Shown: positions 9,263 to 17,701 of the stretch, piece by piece
Layout of the letters: each line of letters opens with the position of its first letter
How positions within the stretch are numbered: the stretch's first letter is position 1
Assembly: GCA_964346395.1 (NCBI GenBank)
Contig: CAYFUT010000002.1
Span: 1-64,000, forward strand
Direction of reading: 5' to 3'
From: CAYFUT01 sp964346395
GTDB lineage: Bacteria > Bacillota > Halanaerobiia > Halobacteroidales > Halobacteroidaceae
DNA length: 64,000 nucleotides
Notes under the pieces: model-generated
Told to the model about the DNA's origin: nothing
Seen by the model: only the letters and a program-made list of their open reading frames with translations
The model's database searches: none
Position numbers and translations under genes: made by a program

Positions 9263-10393
9263 ATGAGCTTTTTTAAACAGTTTATCTCGGTTAAAGATGA
9301 AGGGTATACCCTGATAATAGTTTTATGGGTGTTGGTTATTTTAGGGATTATTTTTGTTAATTTAGTTGATGAAGCCCAACTAAATAATTTATTGGTAGAA
9401 GATAATTTAAAAGAGAAGAAAATAGATCAGGCGACAGTTTCGGGATTGGTCAGAGGGATTAATAGTTTGCAGCAGGATCAAACTGAATATGACGGTCAGA
9501 CTGATAATTGGACTACTGTAGAACCAGGCCAACTGGACGAGTTAAAATATGAGGTTAAGATTACAGGGGTTAGCAGATTAAATATAAATTACAGCAACCG
9601 GCAGCTGTTAAGTAATCTTAAATGGTGGACGGAAAGTTTAGAGAAAGAGTTGAATAAAAAATTACTTTCTCATTTAGTAATAGCAGAGGATCATTTTGAA
9701 AACAATTATTCTCAGGCTAAGCAAGTGGTAGATACGTATGGGAAGTTTAATTTAAATACTGGTCGATTAGAGGGCTTAAAAAAATTAATGCAGTTTCTTG
9801 ATTTTGATGAGTATGAGGTAAAATTGATTATTGATTATTTACGCAGCCGAAGACAAGACGGCGAATTAATTGCAGAAGTCAATAGTTTAAAAGAGCTGTA
9901 TTTGAAAGGTTTAAGTCCACAGAAATTACAAAAACTCCGTTCTTATATCACCGCTCAGGGAACTTTAAATATTAATTTTGCCCCTCGCAGAGTGTTGGAA
10001 ATAGTTTTCAGTCAGGGACTGGAAGTTAGTCGGGAATTAAGTAAGATTTATGCGGATATAATTATAGATTACCGCCAGCAGCAGCCGATAAAAGAAATTA
10101 AGCAGTTAAAGGAGATTATTTATCAAGATAACTGGTCTCGAATTAAAGAGGCCTTTGATGTCTCCTCTCACTTTGTTGCTGAGGATACCAACTTAAGTCA
10201 TAAAGAACGGATTATTCAAGAAGAAATAAGTAGAATTAAGCGCTACTTCCGGGTTGCTTCCCATTATTTTTTAATTCAGACTAAAGTATTATCTGGGGAT
10301 GAAGAGGTTGAAGAAATTAATAATGTGTTAGTTAAAAGAAAATCAATTAAACCGGGGAACTGGCAGGTTGAAGTCTTACGTTGGCAAAAGTGA
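9263..10393 (+). CDS. gspK: GspK, tip minor pseudopilin
   Basis: GspK caps the pseudopilus tip. The 376-residue protein has a prepilin-like start DEG|YTLIIVLWVLVILGIIFV in which Glu-5 is absent, as is normal for GspK and not for other pseudopilins. The large C-terminal region has the inserted alpha domain with the FDFDEYEVKLIIDYL and LNINFAPRRVLEIV (helix-hairpin-helix-like) segments expected of GspK. It closes the operon. No prepilin peptidase (GspO) is present in the window, so it must be elsewhere. Confidence 0.88.
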   Translation: MSFFKQFISVKDEGYTLIIVLWVLVILGIIFVNLVDEAQLNNLLVEDNLKEKKIDQATVSGLVRGINSLQQDQTEYDGQTDNWTTVEPGQLDELKYEVKITGVSRLNINYSNRQLLSNLKWWTESLEKELNKKLLSHLVIAEDHFENNYSQAKQVVDTYGKFNLNTGRLEGLKKLMQFLDFDEYEVKLIIDYLRSRRQDGELIAEVNSLKELYLKGLSPQKLQKLRSYITAQGTLNINFAPRRVLEIVFSQGLEVSRELSKIYADIIIDYRQQQPIKEIKQLKEIIYQDNWSRIKEAFDVSSHFVAEDTNLSHKERIIQEEISRIKRYFRVASHYFLIQTKVLSGDEEVEEINNVLVKRKSIKPGNWQVEVLRWQK

Positions 10394-10420
10394 AAAATGA
10401 AAATTAACAAAGAAAGGTGA

Positions 10421-10648
10421 ATGATGAGTAAACAGCCGCTGGTAATGAAAGTAGAGTCTGGACAGCCGGTGTTTACCGACCCTAATGCTACTGTGGCCTG
10501 GAGTGAAAATTTAACTACTGAGTCTGAAACAAATATTTCTATGAAGTCGCTGTTTAGAAGCAGGGGTGAGAGACTACAGCTTAAATTTAGCGGAGAAGGG
10601 TTTGTAGTGGTGCAATCCTTTGAAGAGGTTTATGAGGTTAGCCAGTAA
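10421..10648 (+). CDS. Mini AIM24-like protein (single C-terminal half)
   Basis: The 75-residue protein contains DPNATVAWSENL, then SLFRSRGERLQLKFSGEGFVVVQS. This matches the C-terminal half of AIM24/DUF124 beta-barrel proteins, which are normally over 200 residues. No N-terminal half is found in any frame upstream, so it is either a reduced stand-alone version or a remnant. Start ATG is at 10421 or 10424 behind AAAGGTG. It lies 28 bases after gspK and could be transcribed with it. The role is unknown. Confidence 0.6.
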   Translation: MMSKQPLVMKVESGQPVFTDPNATVAWSENLTTESETNISMKSLFRSRGERLQLKFSGEGFVVVQSFEEVYEVSQ

Positions 10649-10742
10649 AATCCTGTAAATAATTTAAATCATATAATATAATGCATATAATTATAATCAA
10701 TAGAATTAAATAAAAAATAATATAATTTATTTAAATATAAAC

Positions 10743-10771
10743 TTGAAATGTATATCCTCCTATGGTAAAAT
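10743..10771 (+). promoter_or_regulatory. Promoter embedded in an operator-like palindrome
   Basis: TTGAAA and TAAAAT are 17 bases apart, with TGG just before the -10 (extended type). This promoter would give a leader of about 155 bases before the exported transglycosylase gene. The -10 and most of the spacer lie inside the inverted repeat described in the next entry. Confidence 0.5.
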
Positions 10772-10789
10772 ATACCATAGGAGGATATA
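10751..10789. promoter_or_regulatory. Perfect 17-bp inverted repeat over the -10 region
   Basis: TATATCCTCCTATGGTA (10751-10767) is repeated in perfect inverse at 10773-10789 with five bases between. It covers the promoter spacer, the -10 and the start point, so binding would block or bend the promoter. No T-run follows, so it is not a terminator. It could also fold in the 5' end of the RNA. Confidence 0.6.
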
Positions 10790-10870
10790 ATAACTATAAT
10801 TTAAATTTGAAGAAGCAGTAGTTTACAATTTAAAAATCTACAGTCTGGGTAGCATTTATAAGGAACTGTC

Positions 10871-10917
10871 GGCTCATTTATATTGGTCTTTAATATAAGT
10901 GGGCCAATTTTATTTTT
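10871..10917 (+). terminator. Terminator-like leader hairpin (possible attenuator)
   Basis: A 14-bp stem with two G-U pairs (GGCTCATTTATATT / AATATAAGTGGGCC, seven-base loop) is followed by AATTTTATTTTTT. It ends only a few bases before the ribosome binding site of the next gene, with no room for a promoter between them. It should therefore act on a transcript that begins upstream. Confidence 0.6.
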
Positions 10918-10931
10918 TAAGGAGGGGTAAT

Positions 10932-13900
10932 GTGAAGAAAATTAAACTTATCTTGTTGTTAGTGTTGGTTACAGTTTTAGTGAGCGGTCTGGCAGTTAGC
11001 CTTTACGCTGCGACTAATCCGTCGCGGAGCCAAATTTATGAAGAGATGAAGGCGGTCGGAGAAAAATATGATATTCCCCCGGAGGTACTGTATGCAGTTG
11101 GTTATACAGAGTCTGACCTACAGCAGTATGATGACTCCGGTGGTCCGCTAATTTCTCCTGACGGCGGAATTGGAATTATGCAGGTGACCCCCGGTCATAT
11201 AACTCAATCGTTTGATACCTATGATCTAAAATATGACTGGAGGTATAATGTAGATGCGGGAGCCCAGGTTTTACTTAAAAAGTGGAACTACAAAAATAAG
11301 ATTGACACTATTGGGGGGCAGACCGGAAGTTTTATTCCGATAATTGGAGATGGAGATCCGATGGTTTTGGAAAATTGGTATTTTGCCCTTTGGGCTTATA
11401 ACGGTTATGTAGGAGAAAACAATCCCAACGAACTACCTAAAGAGATTAATTATGTGGGTAGTGGTTACACGAAATATAAAGGATATCAGGAGAAAGTAAT
11501 TGAAAATGCCAATTATTTGGGTTATTCGATTACGGAACTGCCGGCTAGTTGGCTGCCTGATTTTGGTGTACCGCCGGCGGGGTCAAGATATGAGACGCCG
11601 GAACCGATTCATTATTCTGAGATTGATGATGGTAGTTATGAACAGAAACCAGATATCAATTTAATTTCCAACGGTCTATATGCTACTTCTTTTGCCAACT
11701 TTCCAGAAGTTAATTTGATAGCCCATGTAATTAATCGTGGCGAGGAAGCAGTAGACGGCTCCTTTACACTTACTCTCTATAATAATGGAAATACAATTCA
11801 GAAGACAGTAGATGGCTTAGCGGCTGGAAAGACGAAACAGGTTACCTTTGACTCAGGAATAGATGCTACTGGAGAATACAATTATTCTGTTTTGATTGAT
11901 TCTAGCAACCAGATTACCGAAAAGAATGAAACTGATAATAAGCTGAAAGGAAGAGTAAAGGTAACTAATGATGGTTATCAAAAAGTGGAAACTCCAGTAG
12001 ATACTTCTCCCGGCGGTGATAAGGCTCGGAATTTATCTGTTATGGCACTAGAAGTATTAGGTAAAGTAGATTCCAGCGGTACTTATAATGTAGCAGCTCA
12101 GATTAAGAATACAGGCAATGTTCCAATTGATAAGAAAACAGATGCTACTTTATATATGAATGATAAAACTTTCCGGACTACTGTAAGCAGCATGGATATT
12201 GGAGAAGAAAAAGTAGTCTTATTTAGTACTGATATTACTCAGGGGGATATTTATAACTATTCTGTTGTAGCTGATTCAACAGCTAAAATTGCAGAAGAAA
12301 ATGAACTGGATAATAAATTAACCGGTACTGCTGACTTAAGTGAGGTAGGCTATACAAATCCGGATTCAGATTTGACGGTTACTTTCCCAGAAGAAATAGT
12401 AGCTAACTCAAAATCTGAATTTCGAGGTCAAACTCCTGATAACACAGAAACAGTAATTGCGTTAGTAGATGGTTATAAATTATGTGAAATAAGTCCTAAT
12501 CAGGATGGAACTTATGACTTTGACTATACTTTCTTGAATGCAGGTTTGAATCGAAATCTGGTTATTAAAGCTTTTAATATCGATGGGGATTTAATAGAAA
12601 AAGTAGAAACTAAGCTTAATGTTTTATCTCCCGAACAGTTATCGCTGGAACTGCCGAAAGTAATAAAAGAGGGAGAATCAATAGAAATCAAAGGTCAGGC
12701 GATGAATCCGATCCATAAAGTAATAATTTCCGTCGATGGGTATAAGCTAACTGCCCCCAAAGGTAGCGATCAGGATGATGTTTATGTAGTAGACGGGGAA
12801 TATAGCATGAATTATACCTTTGATAGTGCAAATGACAGTAGAAATATGGTAGTTCATGCCTTTGATGAAAATGGAAATTCCGTCAAGCAGATTGAGCGGG
12901 AGATTACTGTTCATCCAGATCAGGCTCTGACGGTGGATTATCCCTCGGAGATTGTAGTGGACAATACAGTAACGATCAGCGGGCAGGCTCCGCCGGATGC
13001 TGATAAAGTAATAATCTCTGTAGACGGCTGGCCGCTAACTGATGCTAATGATCATAAGGATATTAAAGTAGCTGATGATAATACTTATGAACTTAATTAT
13101 GCTTTTGATACTGCCAAGGATAATAGAGAATTAGTTGTTAAAGCTTTTGATATAAATGGTGCTGCTGTAGGAGAAATAAGTGAGCAGATAGATGTAGTTA
13201 CTGATGTAGGTACTTCTCCGGCTCCAGACAGTTTAACTGTAGACTATCCGGGGGAAGTAGAGGTCGACAAGGAAATAACAATTAGCGGGGAAGCTCCAGC
13301 AGAGGCTTATAAAGTAATAGTCTCAGTCGACGGCTATCCGCTTACCAACCAGGAAACGGACAGTACTGATATAATGGTTAACAACGGTCAGTACAGCCTG
13401 GACTGTATCTTGAATAGTGCCGGCGATGATAGAAATTTAGTAGTAAAAGCTTTTGATGAAAATGGTTATTCATTAGGGGAAATAGAACGTAAAATTACAG
13501 TTACTTCCGATCATATAGAACTTGATGTCCCCTATTATTATCAGTTAAATAACAGTAATGATCCTTACGGCACCTGCAATATAACTAATTTAGCAATGGC
13601 GCTTAGTTATAATACGCAGACAATTGATCCGGATACTATTTATAATTATGAAGGAAGTCCTGTTTATACAGGAACTGACTTAAGAAGGTTGGCTCGACAT
13701 TACGGGGCTACCAACAGCGTTTATCACGCTGGAGTAGGTAAAGAAAAGGTTAAGTATTATCTTGATCGCGGTATCCCAGTAATCTTTCAGGGGCAATTTA
13801 CCGGGGGCAGAGGCCATATGATTTTATTAGTCGGTTATGATGATACCGGCTGGATTGTAAATGATCCTTTTGGAGAATGGTTTAGCTCCGGTTATAAAAA

Positions 13901-14000
13901 CACTTCGACTGCTGGAGATGGAGTTCATTATTCCTATGATTTAGTAGATAACAATAGCCTTGGTGGCTGGAATAATTATTACATTACAGCAGTTTATTAA
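10932..14000 (+). CDS. Exported lytic transglycosylase with CARDB repeats and C39-like peptidase end
   Basis: The roughly 1022-residue protein starts at GTG 10932 behind AAGGAGGGG. It has a signal peptide (about 1-26) and an SLT-type lytic transglycosylase domain (about 30-190; catalytic Glu about 60 in YTESDL, then GIGIMQVTP and WAYNGY). Two CARDB-like domains follow (about 245-345 and 365-475), then four copies of a ~95-residue module with VSVDGYPLTD and YELNYTF motifs (about 480-855). A C-terminal Peptidase_C39-like domain ends the protein (Cys-882 in YGTCNIT, His-962 in GHMILLVGY, Asp-978 in VNDPFGEW). It probably acts on the cell wall outside the inner membrane and may be a type II secretion client. 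The next gene shares its C-terminal half. Confidence 0.85.
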   Translation: MKKIKLILLLVLVTVLVSGLAVSLYAATNPSRSQIYEEMKAVGEKYDIPPEVLYAVGYTESDLQQYDDSGGPLISPDGGIGIMQVTPGHITQSFDTYDLKYDWRYNVDAGAQVLLKKWNYKNKIDTIGGQTGSFIPIIGDGDPMVLENWYFALWAYNGYVGENNPNELPKEINYVGSGYTKYKGYQEKVIENANYLGYSITELPASWLPDFGVPPAGSRYETPEPIHYSEIDDGSYEQKPDINLISNGLYATSFANFPEVNLIAHVINRGEEAVDGSFTLTLYNNGNTIQKTVDGLAAGKTKQVTFDSGIDATGEYNYSVLIDSSNQITEKNETDNKLKGRVKVTNDGYQKVETPVDTSPGGDKARNLSVMALEVLGKVDSSGTYNVAAQIKNTGNVPIDKKTDATLYMNDKTFRTTVSSMDIGEEKVVLFSTDITQGDIYNYSVVADSTAKIAEENELDNKLTGTADLSEVGYTNPDSDLTVTFPEEIVANSKSEFRGQTPDNTETVIALVDGYKLCEISPNQDGTYDFDYTFLNAGLNRNLVIKAFNIDGDLIEKVETKLNVLSPEQLSLELPKVIKEGESIEIKGQAMNPIHKVIISVDGYKLTAPKGSDQDDVYVVDGEYSMNYTFDSANDSRNMVVHAFDENGNSVKQIEREITVHPDQALTVDYPSEIVVDNTVTISGQAPPDADKVIISVDGWPLTDANDHKDIKVADDNTYELNYAFDTAKDNRELVVKAFDINGAAVGEISEQIDVVTDVGTSPAPDSLTVDYPGEVEVDKEITISGEAPAEAYKVIVSVDGYPLTNQETDSTDIMVNNGQYSLDCILNSAGDDRNLVVKAFDENGYSLGEIERKITVTSDHIELDVPYYYQLNNSNDPYGTCNITNLAMALSYNTQTIDPDTIYNYEGSPVYTGTDLRRLARHYGATNSVYHAGVGKEKVKYYLDRGIPVIFQGQFTGGRGHMILLVGYDDTGWIVNDPFGEWFSSGYKNTSTAGDGVHYSYDLVDNNSLGGWNNYYITAVY

Positions 14001-14018
14001 TTAAAAGGAGTGATTACT

Positions 14019-15434
14019 GTGTCAAAGATAACTAATCGACGAGTCTTGAGCGGGTTGTTGATATTGGTTCTGGCAGTAACAGTGGCCGGCTGTTTAGGAA
14101 CTGAATCGGTTCGTCAAGAGACAGGAAAATTAGTGGTAGAGGAAGTTGCTTTAGAAGATGGAACTAAAGTTACTAGTGGAACGGTAAAGATTAATGGGCA
14201 AGCCAGGAAATTAGGAGAAACTATTGAGTTAACTGCTGGTTCTTATACACTGACCGTTAAAACAAAAGCAAATAATCAAAATTATGCTGCTAGTAAAGAA
14301 GTAGTAGTTAAAGCTGGAGAAGTTACTACTATTAGTGATAATTTAACTTTGCAGTCAGGTACTAAACTAAGTAGTTCCAGTGCTACTTTGACTGTAGATT
14401 ATCCGGATCAAATTGTAGCTGGGGAAGCAATGACTTTCTCTGGTACGGTCTCCTCTTCAATCCATAAGGTGATTATTTCAGTAGATGGCTATGCCTTAAC
14501 TGATGCCAATGGAAATAAAAACATCTATGTGGAAAATGGGGAGTATGAATTAAATTATACCTTTGATTCACCTGGACAGGATAGAAAGTTAGTAGTTAAT
14601 GCCTTTGATGAAAATGGAAATTCAGTTAAGCAGGTTACAGAGTATATTGATGTGTTAAAAGACAAACAATTGACTCTAAATTACCCCGATTCGATAAAAG
14701 TGGGAGAAGAGATAACATTTAGCGGCCAGGCTTTAGATCCAATTAATAAAGTGATTATTTCAGTAGATGGTTACCCACTGACTGATGCTGATGGAAATAA
14801 AGACATCTATGTTGAAAATGGCCAGTATAAGTTAGATTATACTTTTAGTTCGCCAGGGGAGGATAGAAAGCTAGTAGTTAATGCTTTTGATGTTAATGGA
14901 AATTCTGTCAAGCAGGTTACAGAGTATATTGATATTCAGCCCGATAGAGTAGAACTTGATGTTCCTTATTATTATCAATTAAATAACGATTATGAACCTT
15001 ACAGTACCTGCAATATAACTGCTTTAGCGATGGCACTTAGTTATAATACCCAGACGATAGAACCGGATACTATTTATCTTTACGAAGGAGACCCCGTCTA
15101 TACCGGCACTGATTTAGAGAGGTTGGCCCACCACTATGGTGCTACTAATAGCACTTATCATGCTGGAGTAGGTAAAGCAACAGTTAAGAATTATTTAGAT
15201 CAGGGAGTTCCAGTAATCTTCCAAGGGCAGTTTACCAGCGGAGATGGGCATATGATTTTATTAGTCGGTTATGATGACACTGGCTGGATTGTAAATGACC
15301 CCTTTGGAGAGTGGACCAGTTCCGGTTATATAAATAATTCTACTGCTGGAGACGGGATTCATTATTCTTATGATTTAGTAGATAACAATAGTATTGGCGG
15401 CTGGAACAATTATTATATTACTGCTGTCCATTAA
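14019..15434 (+). CDS. Lipoprotein with two repeat modules and C39-like peptidase domain
   Basis: The roughly 471-residue protein has a lipoprotein signal ending in lipobox VAGC, a small PEGA-like beta domain (about 35-115), two copies of the VSVDGY...YELNYTF module (about 125-310), and a C-terminal Peptidase_C39-like domain with Cys in YSTCNIT, His in GHMILLVGY and Asp in VNDPFGEW. The C39 part is nearly identical to that of the preceding gene, so duplication with exchange of the N-terminal part is likely. GTG 14019 has AAAGGAG eight bases upstream; an in-frame GTG at 14010 overlaps that site. It lies 18 bases after the previous gene, probably in the same operon. Confidence 0.85.
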   Translation: MSKITNRRVLSGLLILVLAVTVAGCLGTESVRQETGKLVVEEVALEDGTKVTSGTVKINGQARKLGETIELTAGSYTLTVKTKANNQNYAASKEVVVKAGEVTTISDNLTLQSGTKLSSSSATLTVDYPDQIVAGEAMTFSGTVSSSIHKVIISVDGYALTDANGNKNIYVENGEYELNYTFDSPGQDRKLVVNAFDENGNSVKQVTEYIDVLKDKQLTLNYPDSIKVGEEITFSGQALDPINKVIISVDGYPLTDADGNKDIYVENGQYKLDYTFSSPGEDRKLVVNAFDVNGNSVKQVTEYIDIQPDRVELDVPYYYQLNNDYEPYSTCNITALAMALSYNTQTIEPDTIYLYEGDPVYTGTDLERLAHHYGATNSTYHAGVGKATVKNYLDQGVPVIFQGQFTSGDGHMILLVGYDDTGWIVNDPFGEWTSSGYINNSTAGDGIHYSYDLVDNNSIGGWNNYYITAVH

Positions 15435-15537
15435 ACAAGATTACTACCAGCAATTAGAGAAATTAACTCTTAAGATTAACTATTAAGCCAATATTCAGTT
15501 TAACTTTTGAACAATTTGAAGAAAACTTGTTGTCTAT

Positions 15538-15592
15538 AACCGGGTAATAGAGGTAAAGTTTTAGGGGCTATTATCCGGTTTTATTTTTCTTT
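15538..15592 (+). terminator. Intrinsic terminator before the large lipoprotein gene
   Basis: The stem AACCGGGTAATAG / CTATTATCCGGTT is 13 bp (one G-U pair) with a 17-base loop, followed by TTATTTTTCTTTT. It ends the two-gene unit above, but it stops only about 30 bases before the next start, so it could also act as an attenuator. Confidence 0.7.
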
Positions 15593-15621
15593 TAGACCTA
15601 ACTATTATGAGGGGGTATAAC

Positions 15622-17640
15622 ATGAAATTAAAATATTTATTAGTAATTATGCTGGTCGGATTAGTGGCGTTTTTTTCACTTGGCTGTTCTAGCTCCCAAA
15701 TGAGTTCTGATAGTGATACTTATGCTGTTTCTGGCCAGGTTGTTGATGATAATGGGATGGGGATTCCAGAGGTAACTTTAAAGTTTGAGGGAGAAAAAGG
15801 CAGTTTGGGAACAGTTACTACGGACGAAAACGGTAACTGGAGTAAAAGCAAATTAAAAGGAGAAGTAAAAATAACTGCTACTAATGATTTAGGCTATAAT
15901 TTTGAACCCTTTACTAAAACAGTTACAGGTCCTAAATCAGATATTACGTTTACTAAAATATTCACCAGTAAAATTCCGGCAACAACAAAGGTAATTAACA
16001 AAGCAGGGGTTAATAAAAATTTAATTGAGGTAAGAGAGAATGCCCTTGTATTTGACCAGATGATGGGTCAGGTTAAGTCATTAGCTGCAGGAGATGTGCT
16101 GGTGTTTGGAGTAACTGATTTGACTCCAGAAGGACTGCTCCGAAAAGCAACTAAAATTAGACAAGCTAACGGGAATGTAATAGTAGAAACTGAACAGGCC
16201 ACGCTGGAAGATGCGGTTGAGGAAGGAAGTTTTGATTTCAGTAAAGGTTTCAGTATGGCTAATGTTCAAAAGACTACTAATAATGTCGAATCAGTAGAAC
16301 TGAGGCAAAGCGGAAGTGACTCTTATGACTTTGAAACTGGTTTTAGTGAAGGCGGTGTAATTCTTTACGACGGCGACGGCGATACAACAACTACTAATGA
16401 TCAGATTAAAGCTGCCGGTTCGATAATGTTTAATTTTGATCTAAATATTACCGGGACACTGCATAACGGAAGAATTCAAACTTTGAAGTTCACCAATACG
16501 ATGGAGAGAAAAGATAAGTTAGAATTAACTTTCGGGGTAGCTGTAGATAATTATATAGCTGATGGCTTACAGACAGAAAAAACCATCCAGACCATACATC
16601 TTAATTCAATCACCTTTACCATTGGTGGTGTTCCGGTAGTAGTTACACCCCAAATTAAGATAAATGTAGGTGTAAACGGGGATGTATATGCAGAAGCTTC
16701 AACCAATGTAACTAGAACTTCTACCATGACTTCGGGAGTTTCCTATAAGTATGGTGATTGGTATACTATCGGTAGTCTCGATAATAATTTTAACTACAAC
16801 TGGCCTACAGTAACAGCTGGCGTGCAAGCTAAAGGTTATATCGGACCGGAATTAGAGTGTGATGTTTACGGAGTAGCTGGTCCTAGTGGAAACTTACACG
16901 GTTATCTGCAGTTTAAATCAGACAGTAGTTCTAATTATAACTGGAAATTAGTCGGTGGCTTACAGGCAAAAGCAGGATTTGAATTTGAAGTATTAAGTAA
17001 TACTATTGCTAGCGCTAAGTATACTGTGATAGACTGGAATAAAGTGCTGGCTAAAGATGGAGAAAATGAGTTAACAGTTTCTTATCCGGAGCCTTTAGTA
17101 GCCGGAATAAAAACTACTTTTGACGGAGAAGCGCCAGCGGATGCAGCTTATGTAGTAGCTTCAGTAGACGGCTATGATTTAACTGATGAAGATACGGGGG
17201 ATGAATATTTGGCTGTAGAGAATGGAAAGTATGAGCTAAATTATACCTTTAGCGATTCCGGTCGGGATAGGCAGCTAAAAGTTAAGGCTTTTGATAGTAA
17301 CTGGAATCTACTAGATACAGTAGAAGAAAAGATAGATGTCTACGAAAAAGGCTACCTGGATGTTAATTATGTTCTGTCCGGTAAAGAATTAAACATTCAT
17401 GCTCGCGCTCTACCTCCTATCAATCATGTAATAGTTTCTGTCGACGGTTATCCGCTGACTAATAAGTTAAATGACAGCACAACAACTTATATAGGTGATG
17501 ACGGAGAATTTGATTTTGAATATACATTTGATCAAACGGGTGAAGATAGATATTTAGTAGTTAATGCCTTTGATGAAGCCGGCAATTCAATCACGCAGTT
17601 TAAAAAGTATATCGATGTTAAAGAGTTGGAGGAACAGTAA
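15622..17640 (+). CDS. Large lipoprotein with carboxypeptidase-regulatory-like domain and two shared repeats
   Basis: The roughly 672-residue protein has a lipoprotein signal with lipobox SLGC and a CarboxypepD_reg/SdrD-B-like domain (about 38-110: SGQVVDDNGMGIPEVTLKFEG). A long central region of unknown family follows (about 120-470), rich in Thr, Asn and Gly with a beta character. At the end are two copies of the VSVDGYxLT...YTF module shared with the two preceding genes (about 478-665). ATG 15622 follows GAGGGGG. The central part resembles a secreted beta-solenoid or barrel-like region, but I cannot name it. No catalytic motif is seen. Confidence 0.75.
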   Translation: MKLKYLLVIMLVGLVAFFSLGCSSSQMSSDSDTYAVSGQVVDDNGMGIPEVTLKFEGEKGSLGTVTTDENGNWSKSKLKGEVKITATNDLGYNFEPFTKTVTGPKSDITFTKIFTSKIPATTKVINKAGVNKNLIEVRENALVFDQMMGQVKSLAAGDVLVFGVTDLTPEGLLRKATKIRQANGNVIVETEQATLEDAVEEGSFDFSKGFSMANVQKTTNNVESVELRQSGSDSYDFETGFSEGGVILYDGDGDTTTTNDQIKAAGSIMFNFDLNITGTLHNGRIQTLKFTNTMERKDKLELTFGVAVDNYIADGLQTEKTIQTIHLNSITFTIGGVPVVVTPQIKINVGVNGDVYAEASTNVTRTSTMTSGVSYKYGDWYTIGSLDNNFNYNWPTVTAGVQAKGYIGPELECDVYGVAGPSGNLHGYLQFKSDSSSNYNWKLVGGLQAKAGFEFEVLSNTIASAKYTVIDWNKVLAKDGENELTVSYPEPLVAGIKTTFDGEAPADAAYVVASVDGYDLTDEDTGDEYLAVENGKYELNYTFSDSGRDRQLKVKAFDSNWNLLDTVEEKIDVYEKGYLDVNYVLSGKELNIHARALPPINHVIVSVDGYPLTNKLNDSTTTYIGDDGEFDFEYTFDQTGEDRYLVVNAFDEAGNSITQFKKYIDVKELEEQ

Positions 17641-17701
17641 ATTTTAGTTTAGGAGGCGTAGCTACCACCTTTTTATCTACTAGTGGAATAGGAGGAAAAG
17701 A

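Noticed and set aside
10790..10931. Cyclic-di-GMP or other known riboswitch in the transglycosylase leader
   Set aside because: None of the conserved GEMM or other aptamer pieces could be found; only a terminator-like hairpin is supported.
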